Origin: CALCCV01 sp964388665 | GTDB lineage: Bacteria; Bdellovibrionota; Bdellovibrionia; Bdellovibrionales; Bdellovibrionaceae | DNA: 9,645 nt | Assembly: GCA_964388665.1 (NCBI GenBank) | Contig: CAYMBJ010000113.1 | Coordinates: 1-9,645, forward strand | Reading direction: 5' to 3' | Shown: positions 1 to 6,572 of the stretch, one piece after another | How the letters are laid out: each line of letters begins with the position of its first letter | Position numbering within the stretch: the first letter of the stretch is position 1 | Program-made: the position numbers and the translations under genes | The notes under the pieces: generated by a model | What the model was told of the DNA's origin: nothing | Seen by the model: only the letters and a program-made list of their open reading frames with translations | Database searches by the model: none

Positions 1-3
1 CGA

Positions 4-33
4 TTGATACCTGATCGCAGAGCTAGATATAGG
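4..33 (+). promoter_or_regulatory. possible sigma-70 promoter for the small exported gene
   Basis: TTGATA at 4-9 is followed after 18 bases by TATAGG at 28-33, a fair but not perfect -35/-10 pair. The start codon of the 55-codon gene follows about 60 bases further on. The match is only moderate and the window edge prevents a look further upstream. Confidence 0.3.
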
Positions 34-93
34 CTTTGTTTTTCCTATGGTGCTATGACCAGCAACAATCAAATGGAATCAAAGGAAAAGAAA

Positions 94-261
94 ATGGGAC
101 TAAAAAAGCTCATCGTACTGGCAGCAATGCTCGCAGTATTTGCTGTATCAACAGGGCAACTCCCGCGCATCATCTACGCAGTTCATTTAGCCAAGCTCTA
201 TTTAATCAAGGAGTCGCAGGCCTCCAACTGGCCAAAATTACCGTTTGCAAATGGAAATTGA
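94..261 (+). CDS. small exported or membrane protein, 55 aa, unknown
   Basis: ATG at 94 is preceded by AAAGGA (81-85) at usable spacing. An in-frame TTG at 4 would add 30 residues without signal character, so 94 is preferred. The product starts MGLKK and continues with a hydrophobic stretch at about residues 6-20, then a short tail ending in PFANGN that is basic and aromatic in places. It could be a cleaved signal peptide with a ~35-residue exported peptide, or a single-span membrane peptide. I do not recognise the family. It lies 172 bases upstream of the large exported protein on the same strand, but with a hairpin in between, so co-transcription is uncertain. A chance frame is possible at this length; the ribosome binding site and signal sequence argue against it. 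Confidence 0.5.
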   Translation: MGLKKLIVLAAMLAVFAVSTGQLPRIIYAVHLAKLYLIKESQASNWPKLPFANGN

Positions 262-273
262 GCTCAATTAATT

Positions 274-291
274 CTCCCGCCGATACGGGAG
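274..291 (+). other. GC-rich hairpin after the small gene
   Basis: CTCCCG (274-279) pairs with CGGGAG (286-291) around a six-base loop, 13 bases after the preceding stop codon. There is no U-tract after it, so it is not a textbook intrinsic terminator. It could attenuate transcription or protect an mRNA end. Confidence 0.3.
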
Positions 292-305
292 AGGCGGAAA
301 CTTAC

Positions 306-322
306 CCATTTGCAAAAGACTC
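306..322 (+). repeat. 17-bp direct repeat, copy 1
   Basis: CCATTTGCAAAAGACTC here is identical to 2935-2951, same orientation, 2.6 kb away. Flanking sequence on both sides is unrelated. By rough estimate a 17-bp match inside a 9.6-kb window is well below one expected by chance. The second copy starts exactly where the ISL3 transposase loses family resemblance, so the repeat may mark a deletion, insertion or recombination junction. Confidence 0.7.
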
Positions 323-343
323 ACTTCTGCTGCTGTCGGTATC

Positions 344-370
344 ATTCAATTAGATTCAATTGATTCAATT
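344..370 (+). repeat. three iterated ATTCAATT boxes
   Basis: ATTCAATT occurs at 344-351, 354-361 and 363-370, that is with periods of 10 and 9 bases, about one helical turn. It lies 64-90 bases before the start of the 588-aa gene. Helically phased short repeats are typical of binding sites for a multimeric regulator, but replication slippage in an AT-rich tract would give the same picture. Confidence 0.55.
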
Positions 371-433
371 CGCAGGCGCTTAGGTGGTCCAGAAACTGCA
401 AGCCTAAACTGCGGAACTGAAGCTGGAGGACAT

Positions 434-2200
434 TTGATACCTATAGTATTGCCGGCGCTAGCCGCAACATTGACAACTCTCGTCATACTGTCAAATTCAC
501 AGGCAGTGGCCGCTGATTTGCCCGTAAATGCTACCCGCAATGATATTCTGGAATTTGAGTATCGTATGCAGGTTGCCTCAGTACCTACGGGATCGCCGCG
601 GTTTGAGGTCTCGCCCGAATTACTGATGTCTGCCACTCAAACCTGTGTTTCTCAGTATGCAAGTATGTTTGATCCACAATTTAGAACGAGCGAATTGGCA
701 ACTCAGACTGCTTTGGAGAGACTGAAAAAAAAATTGGTTTACATCGAGGTGAGAGAGCCAAACGACGAATCATATTTTCTAGGCAACTCCGACGATATCA
801 AATTCCACTTGTGTACAGCAATGATTTTAACGGGAGTAACGGATCTTGCCGCCCCAACCAGAAAAATTCCCATGAGCTTCTTATCTGACGCGTTAGCTAT
901 GCCGGAAGCTGACGAAATTGCGATTCTTTCTATTTATGGTGGGTTTACCGAAGCAGCTGACTTAACTCCAGCGATGATAGACCATTTTTTTGATGCGATC
1001 TTTAAAAGGAATCTAAGCTGGCGAGCGATGGATGACATCATCGCTGACACGTTCGCGTCCCGATCTTCACTCAAGGGTCTTCTAGTTAAGACCTTACTGA
1101 GTCATATTTATGAGTCGGCAATTTTCCAGGAATACAAAGTCTATTTTTCGCATAAAATTCTAAAGATTCTGAGTACAGCACAGTTTAATGAAAAAATGAG
1201 AGCAGAGATCGTATTATCCGGCGTAAATCGACTAGACAACACCGTGCTCACTCAAACTGTTTTCGATTCGTTTTCCTCATGGCAGTTCAGTCAAGAGGAA
1301 ACTATGGACGTCTATAAACGCTTTGGCACTCTGCTATCGCCAGCTGAAAGAACTGATGCAATTCAAACTATAGCTTATTCGTTTGAGTCGATAAGTCCCG
1401 AAATCAAACAAGAAATTTTATCACTGATAGCCTCTTCTGCTTTAAGTGGCGAACAGAAGAAGTCGCTGTTTCTTTCTGTCTTGGCTGAACCAAAAAAGTA
1501 TCCGAAATACGGTTTGAAATTTATTTTAGGATTGCTGACAAATGAGCTGGGCAAGTCGACGTGGGATGAGGAGATATTCTCCCATATTGTATCGCTGACT
1601 CAGGATGCTGAAATTCCACTGGAGCACAAACGCTTTATCTTAAATAAGCTCTCACTCGACACGATTATGACCCAAAAGAAAGTTGGCGATTTATTGGCCT
1701 ATTTAGAAATTTATATGCTTACTAATTCGGTCCCAGCAGACAACGTTAAAACCGCGATAGATAAAATTATCGAGTTAGCTGCGAAGGATCAGCGGACTAA
1801 GAGTTTTCTTAAAAGAGTGGTCATGGAGACTTTGTATACCGCTCTTACAGACACAATCACTTGGGAGCTAATCAAAAACTATGACCTCACGGAAGACGAC
1901 ATTACCAGCTTGGTTATCCTTTATTTTGAAAATAGTGGCACAAGCGGTTCACAAATTATTGATGCGCTAGTGAGAAAAAACGAATTAACGCCATATGTGG
2001 GAAGGGTCGTAGCCGCTTCGCTAAATAAATTGGCCAAACTTGAAAGTTACAGGCCACTCCTAGTGTATGTCATGAACCATTCCAGTACAGACGAGAACAC
2101 TAGAGGGCAGATCCGGTATAAATTGACAGGCGAAATCCCCACCATCAATGACTTTCCCGTAATAGACTGGGACGTAAAGCCGGAATCGAAGAAGCCCTGA
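434..2200 (+). CDS. large exported alpha-helical protein, 588 aa, unknown
   Basis: The only initiation codon near the start of the frame is TTG at 434, preceded by GGAGGA at 425-430; spacing is short (3-4 bases) but acceptable. Residues 1-27 form a signal-peptide-like hydrophobic segment ending VAA before D28, although it lacks the usual basic N-terminus. The frame stays open upstream back to a stop at 269 without any ATG, GTG or TTG, so the N-terminus may have been altered by rearrangement. The mature part is almost entirely predicted helix (repeated amphipathic segments such as those around residues 200-480, alternating Leu/Ile patterns), reminiscent of HEAT/TPR-like solenoids, with no catalytic motif I can recognise and only two cysteines (near residues 72 and 127). 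Likely periplasmic or outer-membrane associated. No family is assigned. Confidence 0.8.
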   Translation: MIPIVLPALAATLTTLVILSNSQAVAADLPVNATRNDILEFEYRMQVASVPTGSPRFEVSPELLMSATQTCVSQYASMFDPQFRTSELATQTALERLKKKLVYIEVREPNDESYFLGNSDDIKFHLCTAMILTGVTDLAAPTRKIPMSFLSDALAMPEADEIAILSIYGGFTEAADLTPAMIDHFFDAIFKRNLSWRAMDDIIADTFASRSSLKGLLVKTLLSHIYESAIFQEYKVYFSHKILKILSTAQFNEKMRAEIVLSGVNRLDNTVLTQTVFDSFSSWQFSQEETMDVYKRFGTLLSPAERTDAIQTIAYSFESISPEIKQEILSLIASSALSGEQKKSLFLSVLAEPKKYPKYGLKFILGLLTNELGKSTWDEEIFSHIVSLTQDAEIPLEHKRFILNKLSLDTIMTQKKVGDLLAYLEIYMLTNSVPADNVKTAIDKIIELAAKDQRTKSFLKRVVMETLYTALTDTITWELIKNYDLTEDDITSLVILYFENSGTSGSQIIDALVRKNELTPYVGRVVAASLNKLAKLESYRPLLVYVMNHSSTDENTRGQIRYKLTGEIPTINDFPVIDWDVKPESKKP

Positions 2201-2216
2201 CTACACTATAGTCTTT
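2199..2216 (+). terminator. weak hairpin at the stop of the 588-aa gene
   Basis: GACTA (2199-2203) pairs with TAGTC (2209-2213), followed by TTT. The stem overlaps the stop codon, is only 5 bp and AU-rich and the U-tract is short, so it is at best a weak terminator. Nothing stronger is visible before the transposase remnant. Confidence 0.2.
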
Positions 2217-2335
2217 GATATTCGAAATCTGGAAGAATTCCTAACTCGAAGAAAATAAAAGTTATTTACTGTTTACCGTTGCTTATTGTGGCCTTTGAAC
2301 GTTAAAGCCAAACTTGCCTAACGTGTTGAAATACC

Positions 2336-2989
2336 ATGAGAAAATATTTGTTAGGAACGGAACTCAAAGCTATATCCATGAAGCAGGTCCCCAGAGGATA
2401 TCTTTGGGAAGTGGAAAAAACGACCTCAGCAAAGGAGTGCAAGCACTGCGGTTCTGAGAGAGTGGTGCGAGCTGGAAAAATCTCTTCAACTGTGCGAGAA
2501 GAGCCGATTCGTCAGACTTGCCTGTGGCTAAAGATCCATAAGCACCGGATTCACTGCAAGGACTGCAAGCGCACTTTTGCTGACGCAGTTGATGGCGTTT
2601 TGTTTCGCCGTAAAACGACTCAGAGATTTCGCAAATTCATAGCCCAGGCTTGTGGCAAGATGAGCGATCTAAAGACTGTGTGTCGCTCTTATGGAGTCTC
2701 CAGTTGCTTTGTTTATTCGACCTACTACGAACAGGTGGAGATCAAACTTAGAGAGCGCAACAATGCTCTTCAATGGCCTGAGGCCCTGGGAATCGACGAG
2801 CATTTCTTTCGCCGAAAAAAAGGCGCAACGGAGTTTGTGACCATGTTCACAGATCTTGGAAAAAAGCGCGCATTTGAAATGGTTCATGGCAAAGACCATG
2901 CCTCAATGCTAGAGCAGATCAGAGAAATTCCAGGCCATTTGCAAAAGACTCTCTACCGCGAAAGGGCAAGCTTACGAGTGGTGCCGTGA
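2336..2989 (+). pseudogene. ISL3-family transposase, C-terminally truncated
   Basis: The reading frame gives the N-terminal half of an ISL3-type DDE transposase. A zinc-ribbon is visible as C-x2-C near residues 35-38 (CKHCGS) and a second C-x2-C near residues 73-76 (HCKDCKRTF). A helix-turn-helix-like stretch covers about residues 90-130, and the catalytic-domain entry LGIDE is near residues 151-155, followed by a strand ending in FTDLGKK. Family members are about 400 aa; here resemblance stops at about residue 200 and the last 17 residues are unrelated. The remaining DDE acidic residues are therefore missing and the protein cannot transpose. The break coincides with the second copy of the 17-bp direct repeat. 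The start has no good ribosome binding site. A partly self-complementary segment beginning GGCCTTTGAACG, about 45 bases upstream, could be the left terminal repeat, but no right end exists to compare. Confidence 0.8.
2935..2951 (+). repeat. 17-bp direct repeat, copy 2
   Basis: Identical to 306-322. It begins at codon 200/201 of the transposase remnant, the point where ISL3 resemblance ends. Confidence 0.7.
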
Positions 2990-3230
2990 ACTTTCAACCT
3001 CGTATTCGCGTGCTGGTTAACGCATTTAGCTTCGTCCGAACTGGCCTTTCACTCCCGACCCTAGGGACGACGGCCGAAAAGTGGCTCTCGTTACAAGCCT
3101 GACAAGCTTTTTGACACCTGGAAACTGTATCGTGGCTCGAATTTCGAAGTAAGGACCTAAAAGTCAGTTTTGCTACGGATGGGTTGCGTTTTTCTGGTCC
3201 CAGTCTTGCTCTTCGAATGCTCTAAGAGTT
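2952..3230 (+). other. gene-free stretch after the transposase remnant
   Basis: No convincing gene on either strand. There is a perfect 8-bp palindrome CCCTAGGG (3059-3066) and an isolated TTGACA without a -10 at the right distance. A short plus-strand frame through 2963-3020 ends at a stop and was not recognised. The segment must hold the promoter of the gene starting at 3241, but I cannot place it. Confidence 0.5.
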
Positions 3231-3240
3231 TGGAGATCTT

Positions 3241-4470
3241 GTGCAAAAGTTATTAATAGTTTTAGTGATTTTGGGAACAGTGTTTTCCGCTATGGCCGAA
3301 CAAAAGCCTCGAACCTTATCGTCTCTCCTCGCGCAGACACTGACGGAAGTCGACGACGCGACCAGGTCTCACGAATGGTTGGTCAACCGCAGCAGAAATT
3401 GGATCGTTGGTTCGACGGGTATGACTGATCAAGAGAGCGCCGATCTCGATGTCGTTCTTAATCGTTATAGTACGCTGACTTTAGGAGGCCCGCAGCTTCC
3501 GGCCAAAGTGAAAGACTATCAGCTTCTATCTCACCTACTCCAAAGAAAAATGACAGCTTTAGTGGTTCTTTCGGCCCTAACTTTAACCAATAAAAACAAG
3601 TCAGCTCTACCTCCGCACACGCCATCTCTTTGCGATCTCAACTTTGAGAATCAATCTGAATTTGCAAAATTCTTGGGAATTGACTCAGACGATTTAGAGA
3701 GAATTTTATCAAAAACAAAGCTTGAGTCCTCCAGTCCGTGTGGACACAGCAAACTAGGACCCAGCCTCACGTTTCCATTCGGCCGAAACTTAAAGTTTGT
3801 TGTGTATGAAGACCCGAGTTACAAAATTAAATCCTGGTCAGACATTGGCGGACAAACGCTAATATTTTTGAACTCGCAACAATTTCCGACAGCAAACGAT
3901 GTGGTGATAAGCTACATTCACGAACTTGCGATCTCTCTAGACGCACTTTTGCCAACCTCAATGTTTGCATCTGAGACCCTTGAAAAACAGTTTAGCAATT
4001 TAGGTATTGCATTGCCTTCTAAAAAAACTTTGGTTGCTTACGAAAGTCCCGAGTTCACCGAGTTCCTCGCAGCCGTTCGCGCCGAGAATTACGCTTTGAC
4101 TGCAACTAACCAGGAGCCCATCAATTTTTGCGGTCTCCTGAATCAACAAGTGCTGGCAGAGGTGATATCTGAGTATAATGAGGCTAAGTCACCCACACAG
4201 GCGGGTGGAGCAATCGTGCATCCATACGATGCGATGGCCTCGATCATCGCCGAGGTTCAAGCCCAAGTCGCCCGCTTCGAAATCACCGGAACAATAGATC
4301 TCGAGCAACCTAAGATCCCATTGGCCGATGTTTTAAGGAATTTTATAGCTGAAAACAAAGTCCGGAATAACTTTTTGTGTCGAACATTCTCAGAGCCTCG
4401 GTTTGTACGCTCAGGTGAGACAAAAGGTCGATCGGGCCCCCGAGGACCAAAAGTTGGGGGCGGCTCATGA
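3241..4470 (+). CDS. exported protein of unknown function, 409 aa
   Basis: GTG at 3241 is preceded by GGAG (3232-3235) at five-base spacing, which decides the start. Residues 1-19 are a good signal peptide (MQK, hydrophobic core, SAMA before E20), so the product is periplasmic or secreted. The mature protein has four cysteines, near residues 130, 167, 297 and 380, enough for two disulfides. A segment reading VVISYIHELAISLD (residues 221-234) looks like the zinc helix of a metallopeptidase, but the second histidine of HExxH is isoleucine, so peptidase activity is doubtful. The last ~18 residues are rich in Gly, Pro and basic residues (GRSGPRGPKVGGG). The stop overlaps the start of the next gene (ATGA), so the pair is one operon with probable translational coupling. 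No family recognised. Confidence 0.85.
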   Translation: MQKLLIVLVILGTVFSAMAEQKPRTLSSLLAQTLTEVDDATRSHEWLVNRSRNWIVGSTGMTDQESADLDVVLNRYSTLTLGGPQLPAKVKDYQLLSHLLQRKMTALVVLSALTLTNKNKSALPPHTPSLCDLNFENQSEFAKFLGIDSDDLERILSKTKLESSSPCGHSKLGPSLTFPFGRNLKFVVYEDPSYKIKSWSDIGGQTLIFLNSQQFPTANDVVISYIHELAISLDALLPTSMFASETLEKQFSNLGIALPSKKTLVAYESPEFTEFLAAVRAENYALTATNQEPINFCGLLNQQVLAEVISEYNEAKSPTQAGGAIVHPYDAMASIIAEVQAQVARFEITGTIDLEQPKIPLADVLRNFIAENKVRNNFLCRTFSEPRFVRSGETKGRSGPRGPKVGGGS

Positions 4471-5813
4471 ACATGAATGCGGATACGAACATCGCCCTGA
4501 AACTTCACCAAATTGAAGTCAGTATCTTCTCCGGCAAGCTGACCGAGTCGCAGCAGCACTTGACGGCCCTCGAGCCCGATGACGTTTGGATGAAGCGAAA
4601 AAAAGCCCATTTGTTAGCTAAAATTCAATTCGCCGGCGGAGATTACAAGTCGGCCACTCGAATCCTCGAACAAACAATTTCAGAACTGGGTGCAAACATA
4701 CTTCTAACGGCTGATCTGTTGCTATGTTACTTCAACACTCATCAGCATTTGGCGTGGATTAATTTGCTCGACAATCTCTACGACACACTATTGAAGCAGA
4801 AGGCCTCCATTCAAAACGAAACTTGGGTGCGAGCCGCCATCACCATCGGTGGTTTTTTAGAAGAGAAGGGCGAAGTCGCGCTAGCCATTGAGTTGTTTCG
4901 AATGGCGATAGAACTGCCGGACGTCGATTCCGTCTGGCGAGAAAGGGTGCAAGCTCACCTCACTCGAGTTCTTACGTATTTTGGTATGAGTGAAGAGCTT
5001 CGCAAAAACTACCGCCTTTTGCTTTTGCCAAACTCAGATTCGAAGCAACTACTGATCAACTGGGAAAAGATTCACGCTCAAGTTCTTGCTGAATTTTGTT
5101 TGTTAGATCGACTTCAGTTCTCCCTGCGTTGGGCAGCTTTCGCCAAAGAACATAAGCAATTTCCAGAAATCGTTAAGTGGCTCCTCTACGACCTGCTTGA
5201 AGTCTCAGTGTTGACTCGCAAAGAGTTTCCGTTGAGCGTGGAAATTTTTGCAGAGTTTCCACCGACGGCGGCCTATGAATCTTGTTTACTCTTTATCATG
5301 CGTAGTGAATTTGAGCAGATCGCAAACAGTGACTTAGAGGCTCTCACTCCCTTTTGCAAAATGAAAACTTTAGTTTGCCTGGCTCGCAAAAATCCTGAGC
5401 TCCAACAAACCGTGGATCTGTGGCTTTTTACGTTGACTCCCGACTCCCAAAAATTACTGGCGCAGGCCTTTCAACATCTATCGGGTTGGAAAAGGTCTGC
5501 CACAATTGCGCTAGCTGCAAACAGCACACTTGTGGTCAATACCGTGCAGATCCAACTCAGCCGCAAACCCGTGGCCTGGCAAATCCTTTGTTTGTTTGCA
5601 AAACAAAAAAAGTACTCGCACGAGGAACTCGCCGTGGCTCTCTGGGGTAAAGATCTGACCGGCGCGAAGGATCGTCTTCGAATGAACATTTATCGGCTCA
5701 ACGAACTTCTCAAGGTTCACCTGCACGGGGTCCAACTTTTAACGATAACCTCTGAGGGCGTCGTTCTTAACTCTGATCACACAGTTGTTTGGACGGCGGT
5801 ATTGGACTCGTAG
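4467..5813 (+). CDS. TPR-type protein with C-terminal winged-helix DNA-binding domain
   Basis: Starts at ATG 4467 overlapping the previous stop; a second in-frame ATG at 4473 is equally possible. No signal peptide, so cytoplasmic. Residues 1 to about 200 are helical hairpins of TPR character (for example the AGGDYKSATRILEQ segment near residues 55-70 and the EEKGEVALAIELFRMAIELP segment near residues 132-152). The middle is helical without motif. About residues 355-440 read as an OmpR/PhoB-like winged helix: a strand (VNTVQIQLSRKPVA), a helix ending at the ALWGKD signature, then the recognition helix (RLRMNIYRLNELLK) and a wing (LLTITSEGVVLNSD). SARP/BTAD activators carry similar parts in the opposite order, so this is a rearranged relative rather than a member. 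Expected role: transcriptional regulator. Coupling to an exported protein suggests the two act in one process. Target genes are unknown. Confidence 0.8.
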   Translation: MNMNADTNIALKLHQIEVSIFSGKLTESQQHLTALEPDDVWMKRKKAHLLAKIQFAGGDYKSATRILEQTISELGANILLTADLLLCYFNTHQHLAWINLLDNLYDTLLKQKASIQNETWVRAAITIGGFLEEKGEVALAIELFRMAIELPDVDSVWRERVQAHLTRVLTYFGMSEELRKNYRLLLLPNSDSKQLLINWEKIHAQVLAEFCLLDRLQFSLRWAAFAKEHKQFPEIVKWLLYDLLEVSVLTRKEFPLSVEIFAEFPPTAAYESCLLFIMRSEFEQIANSDLEALTPFCKMKTLVCLARKNPELQQTVDLWLFTLTPDSQKLLAQAFQHLSGWKRSATIALAANSTLVVNTVQIQLSRKPVAWQILCLFAKQKKYSHEELAVALWGKDLTGAKDRLRMNIYRLNELLKVHLHGVQLLTITSEGVVLNSDHTVVWTAVLDS

Positions 5814-5824
5814 ATTCCAGAACT

Positions 5825-5849
5825 GGAGACTCCAGCAAGGGAGTCTTCC
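5825..5849. terminator. hairpin between convergent genes
   Basis: GGAGACTCC (5825-5833) pairs with GGAGTC, a bulged T, and TCC (5840-5849) around a six-base loop. It lies 12 bases after the plus-strand stop and 8 bases from the minus-strand stop, the place for a shared terminator. Neither strand has a U-tract, so termination efficiency is unclear. A second small palindrome, CCAGAACTGG, precedes it at 5817-5826. Confidence 0.35.
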
Positions 5850-5856
5850 CGAAGGA

Positions 5857-6186
5857 CTACCTACCTTGGCAATGGTAGCTGACCGTTCCTCTTGAACCAC
5901 TGCAAGTCACACTCACTTCATAAACAGAGTTGCAAGAGTATCCACCCGTGCAATAAACAGGGGGCCCGCGCTTACATGATGTTTGAGATTCACACGGGCC
6001 TCCGCTATAAGATGTGTCGGCGGTTTGGAGTTCTCTTGGGTTCGACGAATCTGCGAATTCAGCGACGAGTTCTAATAAAGCCGTCGAATGCGTTTGGGTT
6101 TCAATGATCGCTTCGTGTGCAGGGGCCGACGCCAACGATTGCAGAGTAAAAAGCGAAATGAGAGTTAGAGCAATTAGGTGTTTCAT
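5857..6186 (-). CDS. secreted six-cysteine mini-protein, 109 aa precursor
   Basis: The ATG (complement of 6184-6186) is preceded by AAGGAG seven bases away on the minus strand. Residues 1 to about 21 are a Sec signal peptide (MKHLIALTLISLF then LASA). A cysteine-free, mildly acidic linker follows to about residue 60, like a propeptide. The last 45 residues contain six cysteines (C65, C71, C79, C85, C95, C106; spacings 5, 7, 5, 9, 10) plus many Gly, Ser and Tyr, and end CQGR. This is the build of a small disulfide-stabilised secreted protein with three disulfides. I do not recognise the family; toxin, inhibitor, adhesin or surface structural peptide are all open. It converges with the regulator gene at 5813, and a motif shared with the other secreted minus-strand gene lies 75 bases upstream of its start. 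Confidence 0.8.
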   Translation of the reverse strand: MKHLIALTLISLFTLQSLASAPAHEAIIETQTHSTALLELVAEFADSSNPRELQTADTSYSGGPCESQTSCKRGPPVYCTGGYSCNSVYEVSVTCSGSRGTVSYHCQGR

Positions 6187-6260
6187 AGGTTCTCCTTGGT
6201 TATGACACTTTTTTATAAGAGTGCCTGATAAGAATATCTAAACCTCAGAAAAATCGCTTT

Positions 6261-6280
6261 GAACAACTTCGAACAAGTTC
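6261..6280 (-). promoter_or_regulatory. shared GAACAAC motif, copy 1 (possible operator)
   Basis: GAACAACTTCGAACAAGTTC here and GAACAACATCGAACAAATTC at 8195-8214 differ at 2 of 20 positions. Copy 1 contains a perfect dyad, GAAC-N3-TTCGAA-N3-GTTC. It lies 75 bases before the start codon of the six-cysteine protein, in a 320-base stretch (6187-6506) that otherwise has no gene. No clear -35/-10 pair was found near it, which would fit an activator-dependent promoter. Confidence 0.5.
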
Positions 6281-6506
6281 AGCTCCAGCAAGAGCCGAAA
6301 ATTGTTGCTGTTCTACAGCCGACTTAGTCGAAAGCTTAAACAAAAAGGTGATTGCAAACATAGAGAATTCAGCGTCGAAAACCTGAGTCCTTCTGATCAA
6401 CTCTAATGGAAAACGGGGCATTCTCTTTCTTTTTGGCGCAAATCAAATCATCCCTGCCCAGAAAATCGATCTTTTTTTAAAAAATTCATTCTAACAGGAG
6501 AAATCA

Positions 6507-6541
6507 ATGACTGAAAAAGCTGTCGCATGCTACGCAAGAAC
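6507..6541 (+). pseudogene. start of a possible serine recombinase, cut by IS3 element
   Basis: AGGAG (6497-6501) precedes ATG at 6507 by five bases. The frame reads MTEKAVACYART before it meets the insertion sequence. A start of this kind (K-A-V-x-x-Y-A-R) is typical of the first beta strand of resolvase/large serine recombinases, which carry the catalytic serine a few residues later. Rejoining the sequence across the insertion (removing 6542-7363 and one AAC copy) gives ART-QKRRLNWGDSFL and a stop after about ten more codons, which no longer looks like a recombinase. So either the gene was already broken or the resemblance is accidental. Only 12 codons support the call. Confidence 0.35.
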
Positions 6542-6567
6542 TGATCTTACCCCGAAAAAGTAGACAC
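6542..6567. repeat. left terminal inverted repeat of the IS3 element
   Basis: Pairs with 7338-7363. Across 26 positions the two ends agree at TGA, C, TACCCCGAA, TA and ACAC, with mismatches clustered between. Confidence 0.8.
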
Positions 6568-6572
6568 ATTTT

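Noticed and set aside
346..636. Minus-strand reading frame antisense to the start of the 588-aa gene
   Set aside because: No ribosome binding site, unusual composition, and it lies over the signal-peptide region of a better-supported gene.
4257..4610. Minus-strand frame across the junction of the two coupled genes
   Set aside because: Shadow of two well-supported overlapping genes; no start signal.
5420..5735. Several short frames on both strands over the winged-helix domain
   Set aside because: They overlap a conserved-looking DNA-binding domain in the correct frame and have no initiation signals.
5892..6205. Plus-strand frames opposite the six-cysteine protein
   Set aside because: The minus-strand gene has a signal peptide, ribosome binding site and regular cysteines; the plus-strand frames have none of these.
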